Part shown: positions 51,519 to 60,909 of the stretch, one piece after another
How the letters are laid out: each line of letters starts with the position of its first letter
Numbering within the stretch: position 1 is the first letter of the stretch
Source of the DNA: an uncultured bacterium
GTDB taxonomy: Bacteria > Bacillota > Clostridia > Lachnospirales > Lachnospiraceae
Assembly (NCBI GenBank): GCA_905216215.1
Contig: CAJMSZ010000003.1
Span: 1 to 64,000 of the forward strand
DNA: 64,000 bases
Direction of reading: 5' to 3'
Translations under genes and position numbers: made by a program
The notes under the pieces: model-generated
Told to the model about the DNA's origin: nothing
Database searches by the model: none
The model's input: the letters and a program-made list of their open reading frames with translations, nothing else

Positions 51519-52604
51519 ATGAACGTCCTGACTTTACACAATTATTTCCAAAACGAAATTACTTTAGTTGAAAATACATTTATAGACCAATATATGGCAA
51601 AGGCAAACGGAGAATATGTAAAAGTATATCTCCTTTTGTTACGTCATTTGAACCATTCCGAGTTATCTTTGAGTATTTCACAGATGGCTGATTGTCTGGA
51701 AAATACAGAAGGCGATATTATTCGGGCATTGAGATATTGGGAAAAATCCGGTTTGTTTACCCTAGAATACGATCAGACACAGCAAATTACCGGAATTGAC
51801 TTTGGTGCCGGAGAGACAGACTCTGGAAAGCCGATTTCTGACAATGTTACAACTTCCATTGTTCCTATGCCAGCTTCTGATTCCGGAGCACCTGTAACCG
51901 CTCCGCTTTCCCCATCTGCTGCCACCGTAGCAGGAATTGAGGAAAAACAAACTCTGAACCGCAAGGAATTAAAGCAGATTTTGTTTATTGCAGAGCAATA
52001 CCTTGGTAAAACCTTAAGTCGTACAGATGTAGACGCCATCACTTATTTTTATGACACACTGAATTTTTCTGCAGATTTGATTGAATATCTGATTGAATAC
52101 TGTGTTGAAAATGGACATAAAAGCATGCATTATATCCAGAAAGTGGCTCTTGCATGGTCTGATGAGCATATTACCACAGTCCAGCAGGCCCGTAATTCAT
52201 CTGCACTGTATAACCGAAACTGCTATTCTGTTTTAAATGCATTTGGCATCAAGGGACGCGGACCGGCTGCTTCTGAGTTAGATTACATTCGTAAATGGTT
52301 CGAAACCGATAGCTTTGATCAGGAAATAATTTTAGAAGCCTGCAGTCGCACCGTACTGGCTATTCATCAGCCCAGCTTTGAATATGCAGATAAGATATTA
52401 CAGAATTGGAAACAAAACCGAGTACATACACTAAAGGATGTCCATTCTCAGGATATGATTTATGAACAGGTCAAGGCTGCCTCGAAGAAGCCTACACCAA
52501 GGACTTCTGTCAAGCCGTCTGCCGCCCCTTCAAAATTCCGTAATTTTGAAGAACGTTCTTATGATATGGACGAGCTTACCAAGGAACTATTAAAAACAAA
52601 TTAG
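51519..52604 (+). CDS. DnaD-domain replication protein
   Basis: Primosomal replication-initiation factor of the DnaD/DnaB type. In the 361 residues an N-terminal winged-helix region (about 15-85) contains LLLRHLNHSELSLSISQMAD and EGDIIRALRYWEKSGLFTLE. A Pro/Ser-rich linker (about 100-145) follows, then two DnaD C-terminal-type domains (about 150-225 and 245-310, each with the helical region and YxxxI motif, e.g. LDYIRKWFETDSFDQEIILE). The start at 51519 has AAGGAG 8 bases upstream. It precedes the dnaI-like gene by 25 bases. Confidence 0.9.
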   Translation: MNVLTLHNYFQNEITLVENTFIDQYMAKANGEYVKVYLLLLRHLNHSELSLSISQMADCLENTEGDIIRALRYWEKSGLFTLEYDQTQQITGIDFGAGETDSGKPISDNVTTSIVPMPASDSGAPVTAPLSPSAATVAGIEEKQTLNRKELKQILFIAEQYLGKTLSRTDVDAITYFYDTLNFSADLIEYLIEYCVENGHKSMHYIQKVALAWSDEHITTVQQARNSSALYNRNCYSVLNAFGIKGRGPAASELDYIRKWFETDSFDQEIILEACSRTVLAIHQPSFEYADKILQNWKQNRVHTLKDVHSQDMIYEQVKAASKKPTPRTSVKPSAAPSKFRNFEERSYDMDELTKELLKTN

Positions 52605-52629
52605 CCGTAATATCGGAAAGGAGACCACC

Positions 52630-53631
52630 GTGCCACTCTCAAACTCCCAGTATAATACACTTATGCGCGCTTATGAGCAAAAGCAGGTAAAGAGCCGTGA
52701 CCGACTAAATGCACATTTTGAACGTGCCTACGCACAGATTCCCGAATTGAAGACCATAGATGATTCTATTTCAAAATGTAGTCTGGAGCAGGCAAGAAAA
52801 CTGCTTAACGGGGATGAGAATGCTCTTTCTACTTTAAAAGAGGAAATTCACAGTCTTTCCCAAAAACGTGCCGATTTGCTACACAAGGCAGGATTTTCTG
52901 CGGATTACCTGGAGCCTTCCTACGAATGCCCTGACTGTCATGATACCGGTTATATCGGGAACGAGAAATGCCACTGTTTCCAGAAAGCTGCCATTGACTT
53001 ATTCTATACCCAGTCTAACTTAAAGGGGCTTCTGGAGTCAGAGAACTTTGACCGTTTTTCTTTTGATTATTACTCGCCAAATTATATTGATAAATTATCA
53101 GGGCAATCTGCTTTGCAGCTTGCTCACCACGCATATGAAGAGTGTAACAATTTTATCCATACATTTATCTCTGACACAGAGAAGAATAATTTGCTCATTT
53201 TCGGGAATACCGGAGTAGGAAAGACTTTTTTAACGCACTGTATTGCCCGCGATATTATGCAGGCAGGTCACTCTGTCCTGTATCTGACTGCCACTGAATT
53301 TTTTGACGCACTTCTGGATAAAGCTTTTCACCAGACTGAAGAAAGCCTGGATCTTTATGAACAGATTCAGGAATGCGAACTTCTCATCATTGATGACCTT
53401 GGCACAGAACGCAATACAGATTTCGTCATTTCACAATTGTTTGTGTGTCTGAACGACCGGATTCTGAATCAAAAATCAACAATTATATCGACAAACCTTA
53501 CCTTAAACGAGATTAAGTCCAATTACACAGAACGGACTTTCTCGCGTATCAGTAATCACTATAAGGTACTTCGCCTTGCCGGCGATGATATACGAATACA
53601 AAAGAGACTTATGAACAGGGAGGATTTTTAA
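52630..53631 (+). CDS. dnaI: DnaC/DnaI-type helicase loader ATPase
   Basis: Loads the replicative helicase. The 333 residues start at GTG behind AAGGAG. The N-terminal region has a zinc-binding cluster (YECPDCHDTGYIGNEKCHCF, near 98-117). The AAA+ core has Walker A IFGNTGVGKTFLTH, Walker B LLIIDDLGTE and an arginine-finger region ERTFSRI near the end. Genes dnaD-like and dnaI-like adjacent on one transcript make a primosome operon, with DnaA boxes upstream. Symbol by architecture. Confidence 0.9.
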   Translation: MPLSNSQYNTLMRAYEQKQVKSRDRLNAHFERAYAQIPELKTIDDSISKCSLEQARKLLNGDENALSTLKEEIHSLSQKRADLLHKAGFSADYLEPSYECPDCHDTGYIGNEKCHCFQKAAIDLFYTQSNLKGLLESENFDRFSFDYYSPNYIDKLSGQSALQLAHHAYEECNNFIHTFISDTEKNNLLIFGNTGVGKTFLTHCIARDIMQAGHSVLYLTATEFFDALLDKAFHQTEESLDLYEQIQECELLIIDDLGTERNTDFVISQLFVCLNDRILNQKSTIISTNLTLNEIKSNYTERTFSRISNHYKVLRLAGDDIRIQKRLMNREDF

Positions 53632-53632
53632 A

Positions 53633-54820
53633 ATGGTACATCGTACTGACCGCATTCTGGATAATATTCCAGTTGGAGCACTTGGCATGATTTCTTTACC
53701 AGGCTGTGAAGAAATGGGAAACCGGGTAAATGATTACCTTGTAAAATGGAGAAAGGAAACAAACCATGAGCACAAGGACAATATTGTCTTTTCCGGTTAT
53801 GAAAATGACACCTATCTCATTAATGCCAAAGTACCTCGCTTTGGTTCTGGTGAAGCAAAAGGTATTATCGAAGAATCTGTAAGGGGAAAAGATTTGTATC
53901 TCATGGTAGATGTATGCAATTACAGTCTCACCTATCCTTTATCAGGAAACACGAATCATATGTCTCCTGATGACCACTTCCAGAACTTAAAACGTATTAT
54001 TGCTGCCGTAGGCGGAAAAGCAAGACGCTTAAATGTCATTATGCCATTTCTCTATGAAAGCCGTCAGCATAAGCGCAGTGCCAGAGAATCTTTAGACTGT
54101 GCCCTTGCACTTCAGGAACTTGTCCGTATGGGCGTTGACAACATCATTACCTTTGATGCACATGACCCACGTGTTCAGAATGCCATTCCACTGAGTGGTT
54201 TCGAAACCGTACGTCCTACTTACCAGTTTATCAAAGGTCTGCTTCGTTCTTTTGATGACTTACAGTTAGACAGCGAACATCTGATGGCCATCAGCCCGGA
54301 TGAAGGCGCAACCGGACGTGCTATCTATTTTGCCAACGTTCTCGGAATCGATATGGGTATGTTCTACAAACGTCGTGACTATACACAGGTTGTAAATGGG
54401 CGTAACCCAATCGTTGCTCACGAATTCCTTGGTTCTTCTGTAGAGGGCAAAGATGTGATTATTCTGGATGACATGATTTCATCCGGCGACAGTATCTTAG
54501 ATGTTGCCAAACAGTTAAAAGCACGGAAAGCAAAACGTATCTTCGCTGCTGCAACTTTTGGACTTTTCACAAATGGTATGGAAAAATTTGACGAAGCCTA
54601 CGAGGAAGGACTGATTCACGGTATCTTAACCACAAACTTAATCTACCAGACTCCGGAGCTTCTCAGCCGTCCTTACTACATCAACTGTGATATGAGCAAA
54701 TATGTGGCTCTTTTGATTGACACCCTGAATCACGATGGCTCTATCAGTGGCCTGTTAGACCCATTTGACCGAATCCAGGCAGCTGTTGAAGCCTACAAAA
54801 AGGGCGAACCAATTGAATAA
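53633..54820 (+). CDS. prs: Ribose-phosphate pyrophosphokinase, long clostridial type
   Basis: Makes PRPP from ribose-5-phosphate and ATP. At 395 residues it is about 75 longer than typical Prs. The extra length is mainly N-terminal (about 1-60), plus insertions such as TYPLSGNTNHMSPDDHFQN. The ATP-binding YESRQHKRSARES, the FDAHDPRVQNA segment and the PRPP loop VIILDDMISSGDS near 285 are intact. It starts 1 base after the dnaI-like stop. It would supply PRPP to pncB and to salvage; DeoB in the nucleoside array provides ribose-5-phosphate. Confidence 0.93.
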   Translation: MVHRTDRILDNIPVGALGMISLPGCEEMGNRVNDYLVKWRKETNHEHKDNIVFSGYENDTYLINAKVPRFGSGEAKGIIEESVRGKDLYLMVDVCNYSLTYPLSGNTNHMSPDDHFQNLKRIIAAVGGKARRLNVIMPFLYESRQHKRSARESLDCALALQELVRMGVDNIITFDAHDPRVQNAIPLSGFETVRPTYQFIKGLLRSFDDLQLDSEHLMAISPDEGATGRAIYFANVLGIDMGMFYKRRDYTQVVNGRNPIVAHEFLGSSVEGKDVIILDDMISSGDSILDVAKQLKARKAKRIFAAATFGLFTNGMEKFDEAYEEGLIHGILTTNLIYQTPELLSRPYYINCDMSKYVALLIDTLNHDGSISGLLDPFDRIQAAVEAYKKGEPIE

Positions 54821-54828
54821 ATTATTTC

Positions 54829-54858
54829 AAAAAAAGCACTGTATACAGTGCTTTTTTT
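54829..54858. terminator. Perfect-palindrome bidirectional terminator between prs and the ATPase gene
   Basis: Seven A, GCACTGTATACAGTGC, seven T: a 30-base perfect palindrome ending transcripts from both sides. Confidence 0.9.
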
Positions 54859-54874
54859 GTTTGCCGATATAATT

Positions 54875-56413
54875 TTAATGCCCCGATTCGACACCTAATT
54901 CTACCTTGTGAAATGGAATGCCATTTTTCTTCATCAATGCCTCTTCCCGCTTCTGACAAGTAAAAATCAGAACCTGATGTCCGCTTCTTTCCAGCCATCC
55001 AAGCATTCTCTCCAGCCTCCGGTCATCGTAATATGCAAAAGTATCATCCAGAATCAGAGGATACTTTTCTTCATACATGATATTTGCTGTAGCAATACGA
55101 AGTGCAAGCTGAAGCTGTTCTAAAGTTCCAAGACTGACCTGATTCATAGACACCTTTCTGTTTCCGGCAAGAAGTGACATTTCCAGAGCTTCATCAATCC
55201 ACACTTTCTGGTATTTTCCGTCTGTCATCTCTGCAAACAGTTCCGAAACTTCCTCATTCAACTTTCTTCCAACTCCTGCCTGCATCTCTCCCGCAATTTC
55301 CTGAATGCGCTCTACTGCAAGTTCCAGTGCTTTTCTTTTCTTCTTCTGTTCCAGTGTCTCTTTCCCGCTTTCCTCACATTCTTCTATCTGTTCCTGCAGA
55401 TTTTCATAATAAACCTGCTTTTCCTGATAATCCTCTTTCAGCTTTTCCAACCGGCCTTCGCATTTGTTTATTTCATTCCAGACTTTTTGTACTTCCTTTT
55501 TCTTCTTCTCGTTATCCTTCTTCTTTCGTCCATCCTTCAGAGCATTCCATACATAAATTCCCTCTGCAAGTATAATCACAATACTGGTTACCAAATTCCA
55601 AGGTCTATCAAATACCAGCATGGTTAATACGACAATCCCTATCATAACAAGCGCTGCAACAGGATGAATCCGCCACTGTTCAAATCGTTCTGGATTCTCC
55701 ATATTTATTTTTGAAAACTCCCGGTTGTATTTCTCCTGCTCTTCCTTTACCTGTGCTGTCTCCTGCTCCAGGCTGCGTAAATCTCGCCATACATAGGATG
55801 CCTCCTGCTCTGTTCGTTCCTTCTGCTCCTGCGCTTTTTCTGCCTGTTCTCTTATCACCCGTTCCAGTTGCTTTTTCCGCTCTTTTAATGCCTGCAAAGC
55901 AGCATGCATATCAATCTGACTGTTACCGGAGATATAATAATTTGCGGCATAATTCTTCAGTTCTTCTGCCAGTCCGTTTCCAACAAGAACCTTACTTTGC
56001 CCAACCCCCACCGTGTTGTCATAATCCAGCTCTCTTAATCCACCAAGTAAGATTTGCAAATCACCGTGTTCCAGAGAAAACTCTTCCCCATCATCTTCGC
56101 AAAATAAAGAAGCATTCTTTGCGTACTTATCAAAATTTCTATTTAAACAAAAACGCTTTCCTTCACAGGTAAATCGCAAAGTACCCGAATACGAATTCGG
56201 ATTTGACCAGGGCTCATATTTGCTGAAATTATCCTTCAATGCCGCCCTTCCTCTTCCCCGTTCCATCCCAAACAACATTCCTCGCAGGAAAGTATAGACC
56301 GTAGATTTTCCTGATTCATTCTCGCCATATATCAAGTTGATTCCATCAGCAAGTTCTATCTTTTTCTCATGGAACTTGCCGAAACTTTTCAGAAATAATT
56401 CTGTAATTTTCAT
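54875..56413 (-). CDS. SbcC/YhaN-like coiled-coil ATPase
   Basis: DNA-repair-type SMC-like ATPase, 512 residues. Walker A is YGENESGKSTVYTF near 30. Two coiled-coil arms flank a central pair of hydrophobic helices (about 245-285, VAALVMIGIVVLTMLVF and SIVIILAEGIYVW). The signature is VSLGTLEQLQLALR and Walker B LILDDTFAYYDD near 475. Membrane helices inside the coil are known from YhaN-type proteins, not SbcC. It starts 1 base after the nuclease gene, so the two form a YhaO/YhaN (SbcD/SbcC-like) complex. Confidence 0.87.
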   Translation of the reverse strand: MKITELFLKSFGKFHEKKIELADGINLIYGENESGKSTVYTFLRGMLFGMERGRGRAALKDNFSKYEPWSNPNSYSGTLRFTCEGKRFCLNRNFDKYAKNASLFCEDDGEEFSLEHGDLQILLGGLRELDYDNTVGVGQSKVLVGNGLAEELKNYAANYYISGNSQIDMHAALQALKERKKQLERVIREQAEKAQEQKERTEQEASYVWRDLRSLEQETAQVKEEQEKYNREFSKINMENPERFEQWRIHPVAALVMIGIVVLTMLVFDRPWNLVTSIVIILAEGIYVWNALKDGRKKKDNEKKKKEVQKVWNEINKCEGRLEKLKEDYQEKQVYYENLQEQIEECEESGKETLEQKKKRKALELAVERIQEIAGEMQAGVGRKLNEEVSELFAEMTDGKYQKVWIDEALEMSLLAGNRKVSMNQVSLGTLEQLQLALRIATANIMYEEKYPLILDDTFAYYDDRRLERMLGWLERSGHQVLIFTCQKREEALMKKNGIPFHKVELGVESGH

Positions 56414-56414
56414 G

Positions 56415-57470
56415 TTATCCCTCTTTTGCCTCTGTCAGCGCACGCACTCCCTCAAAGAGTGCTTCGTATTCCACACTCCCCGGCTCACTGTTCTTCAGGC
56501 TTTCAATATACTTTCCAAGCAGATTAGACTCATTTATCCGATATAATTTATCAAAATCAAAATACGGCTGTGTCTCATCCACGAACTCCACCACATTTCC
56601 ATATACATCCATATCTTCCAATGCAAGTTCCAAATCCTGAGCGTGGAATCCGACAATCGTAATTTTGTAAATATTTTCCGTTCCTAGCTGCTCAATTTTA
56701 TTCCTGATTACAGTTTTCAGTTCCCTTTGGGTCATCTGCTCTGTCATTTCAACAGTGACATGAATGTACTGTCTGGAAGCAAAGGGAACAAATTCAGTTT
56801 TTACATTTCCACCAACTATCTCGCCCTTCACATATCCATGCACACCAATATCATTTTTATCCGTCGGCTCCAGAGAACCAGCATATTCTATCTTACCTTC
56901 TTCCAGAACCATTCTCCGATGAATATGACCGAAAGCAATATAATCATATCCTAATTGCAATAATCGATTCTTTTGGATTGGAATATGCTTCTCATCTCCC
57001 CCATGTGCAAGTAAAATTTCAATCTTCTGTCTATGTTCTGGATAAGCACTGTCATACAGTGGATATGTAATCTCTTTTTCCAGATAGCTAAGTCCATATA
57101 CACAGGTTTCCAGTTCCGGGAATTCAATATAATCCAGCTCTCCACTCATCAGTCCATACATTTCTGATTTCCATTTATACCTTCTGTAATAGGAATCTGC
57201 TTTCAAATAATCATGGTTCCCAGCAATCAAAACAACCTTCGTATGTGTCAGCTCGCCAAAAAGAGCATCCAATTCCCGTAATTCCCTCAAAAGTGGCTGA
57301 CGGTGAAACAAGTCTCCTGCAATCAAAAGAATATCCGTTTTTTCCGCTTCACAGACACCTGTCAGTTTCTCGAAGGTATTCCATATTTCCTTTTTTCTAT
57401 TTTCTGTGTAAGCCTTTCCAGCGTTCGGACATACTCCAAGATGTACGTCTGCGATGTGTATAAATTTCAT
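56415..57470 (-). CDS. SbcD/YhaO-like metallophosphoesterase (DNA exonuclease)
   Basis: Predicted Mn-dependent nuclease partner of the ATPase. The 351 residues have the metallophosphoesterase motifs FIHIADVHLG, ILLIAGDLFHRQP, VLIAGNHDYL and, further on, LLAHGGDEKHI and IAFGHIHRR, all in order. I place the start at ATG 57470, since FIHIADVHLG must be N-terminal; it has only a weak GGGG ribosome site and lies 74 bases inside the 3' end of the sensor kinase gene. Confidence 0.9.
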   Translation of the reverse strand: MKFIHIADVHLGVCPNAGKAYTENRKKEIWNTFEKLTGVCEAEKTDILLIAGDLFHRQPLLRELRELDALFGELTHTKVVLIAGNHDYLKADSYYRRYKWKSEMYGLMSGELDYIEFPELETCVYGLSYLEKEITYPLYDSAYPEHRQKIEILLAHGGDEKHIPIQKNRLLQLGYDYIAFGHIHRRMVLEEGKIEYAGSLEPTDKNDIGVHGYVKGEIVGGNVKTEFVPFASRQYIHVTVEMTEQMTQRELKTVIRNKIEQLGTENIYKITIVGFHAQDLELALEDMDVYGNVVEFVDETQPYFDFDKLYRINESNLLGKYIESLKNSEPGSVEYEALFEGVRALTEAKEG

Positions 57471-58605
57471 TTTCTTCAATCCCCTTTTTCTTCGGAAGAA
57501 CCACAATAAATCTGGTTTTCCCATTCTGACTTTCTGCGCGAATCGTTCCACCGTGAAGTTCTACAATTTCTCTGGCGATGGCTAGTCCCAGCCCCGCACC
57601 TCCTGTAGAACTGGATCTGGCTGCATCTTCTCTGTAAAACTTTTCAAATATCTTATCAAGTGCCTCTTCCGCTATGGTCTGACCTTCATTTTCAAAAACA
57701 ATCGTTGCTTCCTTCTCATCTCCACGGCATCGGATGGAAATAATAGAATCCGCTTTGCAGTAAGCAATTGCGTTTCGCAGAATATTATCAAAAACCCTTG
57801 CCAGTTTATCCGGGTCAGCCATAATGAGTAAATCATCCTGTACTTCTACATGGCACTCCAGTCCTTTTCCCTGTAGCACCGCATATAATTCATCTGCAAT
57901 CTGCTCCAACATCATCCCCAAATCCAGTTCAACCATCTCCAGAGTGATTCCATAGAGATTGAACTTTGTAATTTCAAAGAATTCGTTAATCAATTCTCCC
58001 AGCCTTATGGCCTTTTCCAGTGAAATATGGGTATATCTGGCCCGTTCTTCCACCGTCATGTCCGGATGTTCTTCAAGCATAGTCAGATAAGCCACTACCG
58101 AAGTAAGTGGTGTCTTTAAATCATGAGCCAGAAACAAGACCAAATCGTTTTTCTTCTGCTCCGTTTCTTCTGCTTCCTTCTCCTGCCTGCGAATAGTTGT
58201 TTTAATTTCGTTCATCCGCTCTTCCAGTGGCTTCAGTTCTGTAATCAATTTAATAGGCTCATCAGAATCTGAAAGTATACTTTCAATACCATCACCTATC
58301 TGATCCAGATACTTCGTCAGACTGGAAATGCCTATATATGCAAAAAGCGCAAATAGTGCCAGAAAGCCAATAATCATAAACGCTAATTTGTTATGTCCGA
58401 TCCAGTTCCAATACATGGAAATGGCAGACTCCTCGTCCACACGAACCAGCTTCATAAATCTTAAGAAAATATTGGCAAAACTGTCATTATATACGCCATC
58501 TACAAAATATACTAAAATCAGGCTGCCTACCAACACTGTAACCGATGTGATAAACATGGCCTGAAGTAATATTGTCAATTTTAATTTGCAGTATTTATTC
58601 TTCAA
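57397..58605 (-). CDS. VanS-like sensor histidine kinase
   Basis: Membrane sensor kinase of 402 residues. Two membrane helices (about 10-32, ILLQAMFITSVTVLVGSLIL; and about 72-92) flank a short extracellular part. The H-box is FLAHDLKTPLTSVVAYLTML, with N-box DNILRNAIAYCK, then FEKFYREDAARS and GGAGLGLAIAREI. The pattern closely matches enterococcal VanS. I propose a TTG start at 58605 overlapping the regulator stop by 11 bases; longer in-frame starts run back over the regulator. The last 25 residues after VVLPKK are encoded inside the nuclease gene. Confidence 0.9.
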   Translation of the reverse strand: MKNKYCKLKLTILLQAMFITSVTVLVGSLILVYFVDGVYNDSFANIFLRFMKLVRVDEESAISMYWNWIGHNKLAFMIIGFLALFALFAYIGISSLTKYLDQIGDGIESILSDSDEPIKLITELKPLEERMNEIKTTIRRQEKEAEETEQKKNDLVLFLAHDLKTPLTSVVAYLTMLEEHPDMTVEERARYTHISLEKAIRLGELINEFFEITKFNLYGITLEMVELDLGMMLEQIADELYAVLQGKGLECHVEVQDDLLIMADPDKLARVFDNILRNAIAYCKADSIISIRCRGDEKEATIVFENEGQTIAEEALDKIFEKFYREDAARSSSTGGAGLGLAIAREIVELHGGTIRAESQNGKTRFIVVLPKKKGIEENEIYTHRRRTSWSMSERWKGLHRK

Positions 58606-59281
58606 TCTTATATCCCACTCCCCAGACGGTTTTAATGAGGTCTGATTTTCCGGTTGGCCCACTCAGCTTCTCACGCAAATGTCTGATATGTACCATAACC
58701 GTATTGTTACTGTTCTTATAATAGGTTTCTTTCCACACAGTCTCAAATAATTTTTCTGAACTCATTACCTTGCCCCGGTTTTCACACAGAAGCCATAGAA
58801 TTTCAAATTCTGTCGGTGTCAAGGTAAGTACCTGCTCATTGTAAATACATTCGTGGGATTGTTTCTTCAAAATTAAGCCGCTAAAGTCAATGACATCATC
58901 GTCTTTTTTCGTGTTGTCATTATACTGGGTATAACGGCGCATCTGCGCCTTTACTCTGGCTACCAGTTCTAATGGGTTAAACGGCTTCGGAATATAATCA
59001 TCTGCCCCAAGAGTCAGACCCGTAATCTTATCAATATACTCTGTCTTGGCAGTCAGCATGATTACCGGAAATGTATACTTCTCCCGGATTTTCTTCAGGA
59101 TCGTGAATCCATCAATATCCGGAAGCATTACGTCTAGAATTGCTAAGTCAATTTTTGAATGTTCTATACAGGCAAGAGCTTCCTCGCCTGTATAAAACTT
59201 TAATACATGATACTCTGTCTGCAGATACAACTCCACTACATCTGCAATTTCTTTTTCATCATCCACTATTAATATATTCAT
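58595..59281 (-). CDS. VanR-like OmpR-family response regulator
   Basis: A 228-residue regulator. The receiver domain (1-115) has acidic pocket VDDE, phospho-acceptor Asp50 in LAILDVMLPD and the switch Lys in DDYIPKPF. The winged-helix DNA-binding domain (about 130-228) has LTPTEFEILWLLCENRG and HIRHLREKL, ending KTVWGVGYKIEE. Similarity to VanR is striking throughout. No vanH/A/X-type genes are nearby, so its targets are unknown. It begins 63 bases after asnS without an evident terminator between. Confidence 0.93.
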   Translation of the reverse strand: MNILIVDDEKEIADVVELYLQTEYHVLKFYTGEEALACIEHSKIDLAILDVMLPDIDGFTILKKIREKYTFPVIMLTAKTEYIDKITGLTLGADDYIPKPFNPLELVARVKAQMRRYTQYNDNTKKDDDVIDFSGLILKKQSHECIYNEQVLTLTPTEFEILWLLCENRGKVMSSEKLFETVWKETYYKNSNNTVMVHIRHLREKLSGPTGKSDLIKTVWGVGYKIEE

Positions 59282-59344
59282 ACTTAAAGCCTCCTTGAAT
59301 TGCGAGCTCCCCCCTCGTTTCCCGTGGCTTGTCCCCTGAATGAA

Positions 59345-60736
59345 TTATAATTCGCAGTTATTTACTGTTCTCGGGAACGGAATGACATCACGAATATTTG
59401 ACATACCTGTCAGATACATAATACAACGTTCAAAGCCAAGTCCAAAGCCTGCATGACGGGTAGAGCCATATTTTCTGAGGTCCAGATAGAAACCGTAATC
59501 TTCCTCTTTCAGTCCCATCTCTTTCATTCTCTTCACAAGCTTATCATAATCATCTTCCCTCTGGCTTCCTCCGATAATTTCTCCGATTCCCGGAACCAGA
59601 CAGTCTACTGCTGCAACAGTTTTGTTGTCTTCATTCATCTTCATATAGAACGCTTTGATATCCTTCGGATAATCCGTTACAAATACAGGACGCTTGTAAA
59701 TTTCTTCTGTCAGATAACGTTCATGCTCTGTCTGAAGGTCTGTCCCCCAGGAAACCGGATATTCAAACTTATCATTGTGTTTTTCCAGAATCTCAACCGC
59801 TTCGGTATATGTCACACGGGCAAAATCAGAGTTCACCACATGGTTCAGACGCTCCAATAATCCTTTATCTACGAAAGAGTTGAAGAAATTCATTTCTTCC
59901 GGTGCATTCTCAAGTACGTAACGAATTACATATTTCAACATACTCTCCGCAAGAACCATGTTATCTTCCAAATCCGCAAATGCGATTTCCGGTTCAATCA
60001 TCCAGAACTCTGCTGCATGGCGGGTTGTGTTTGAATTTTCCGCACGGAAGGTTGGTCCAAATGTATAAATATTGCGGAATGCCTGTGCAAATGTCTCACC
60101 GTTAAGCTGCCCGCTTACCGTAAGGTTTGTCTCTTTGTTAAAGAAATCTTTCGTATAATCTACTGTTCCATCTGGATTCTTTGGAGGGTTCTCCATATCC
60201 AGCGTTGTAACACGGAACATTTCCCCTGCACCTTCGCAGTCACTTCCTGTGATCAGTGGGGTATGCACATATACAAATCCTCTTTCCTGGAAAAACTTAT
60301 GAATTGCATACGCTGTAAGTGAACGCACACGGAATACTGCCTGGAATGTATTGGTTCTTGGACGAAGGTGAGAAATCGTTCTCAAATATTCGAAACTGTG
60401 ACGTTTCTTCTGAAGTGGGTAGTCCGGTGTAGAAGCCCCCTCCACTTCAATCTCTTCTGCCTGAATCTCAAATGGCTGTTTTGCATTCGGTGTCTCAACT
60501 AACGTTCCTCGGACAATGATTGCAGCCCCTACATTTAATTTGGAAACCTCTGCGAAATTATTTAATTTATCACTATATACTATCTGAAGTGATTCAAAAA
60601 ATGAACCATCATTTACTACAATGAATCCAAATGTTTTAGAGTCACGAATACTGCGAACCCAACCACCAACTGTGATTTCTTTGTTCAGGTATTCCGACTT
60701 ATTTCTGTACAATTCTCTAACTGTGATGAAATCCAT
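59345..60736 (-). CDS. asnS: Asparagine--tRNA ligase
   Basis: Class II synthetase charging tRNA-Asn. The 463 residues have an OB-fold anticodon domain (about 15-110, ITVGGWVRSIRDSKTFGFIV). Class II motif 2 is FRAENSNTTRHAAEFWMIEP and motif 3 GFGLGFERCIMYLTG, near the C-terminus. The start at 60736 follows AGGAGG by 8 bases; 45 upstream in-frame codons cross the promoter and are not translated. The leader of about 35 bases leaves no room for a T-box. Confidence 0.97.
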   Translation of the reverse strand: MDFITVRELYRNKSEYLNKEITVGGWVRSIRDSKTFGFIVVNDGSFFESLQIVYSDKLNNFAEVSKLNVGAAIIVRGTLVETPNAKQPFEIQAEEIEVEGASTPDYPLQKKRHSFEYLRTISHLRPRTNTFQAVFRVRSLTAYAIHKFFQERGFVYVHTPLITGSDCEGAGEMFRVTTLDMENPPKNPDGTVDYTKDFFNKETNLTVSGQLNGETFAQAFRNIYTFGPTFRAENSNTTRHAAEFWMIEPEIAFADLEDNMVLAESMLKYVIRYVLENAPEEMNFFNSFVDKGLLERLNHVVNSDFARVTYTEAVEILEKHNDKFEYPVSWGTDLQTEHERYLTEEIYKRPVFVTDYPKDIKAFYMKMNEDNKTVAAVDCLVPGIGEIIGGSQREDDYDKLVKRMKEMGLKEEDYGFYLDLRKYGSTRHAGFGLGFERCIMYLTGMSNIRDVIPFPRTVNNCEL

Positions 60737-60773
60737 GTCATCAACCTCCTCTACCTTTTGATTAAGTAATCTG

Positions 60774-60802
60774 ATTATAACATTATTTCCCGTATTCGGC
60801 AA
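60774..60802 (-). promoter_or_regulatory. Sigma-A promoter of asnS
   Basis: On the minus strand TTGCCG (60797-60802), 17 bases, perfect TATAAT (60774-60779). Confidence 0.75.
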
Positions 60803-60874
60803 ATAAACACTGATTATTTTTCCACTTCTTTTTCTTCCTAATATAAAGTTATAGAAAATGGTCTTGAACAAATC

Positions 60875-60903
60875 TTGATTTTCTTCTTTTTTTATGCTAT
60901 ACT
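60875..60903 (+). promoter_or_regulatory. Sigma-A promoter of queT
   Basis: TTGATT (60875-60880), 17 bases, TATACT (60898-60903). The transcript would start near 60910, just before the first leader hairpin. Confidence 0.75.
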
Positions 60904-60909
60904 CATACC

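Noticed and set aside
60737..60802. T-box leader for asnS
   Set aside because: Promoter to start codon distance is only about 35 bases and no specifier hairpin or T-box sequence is present.
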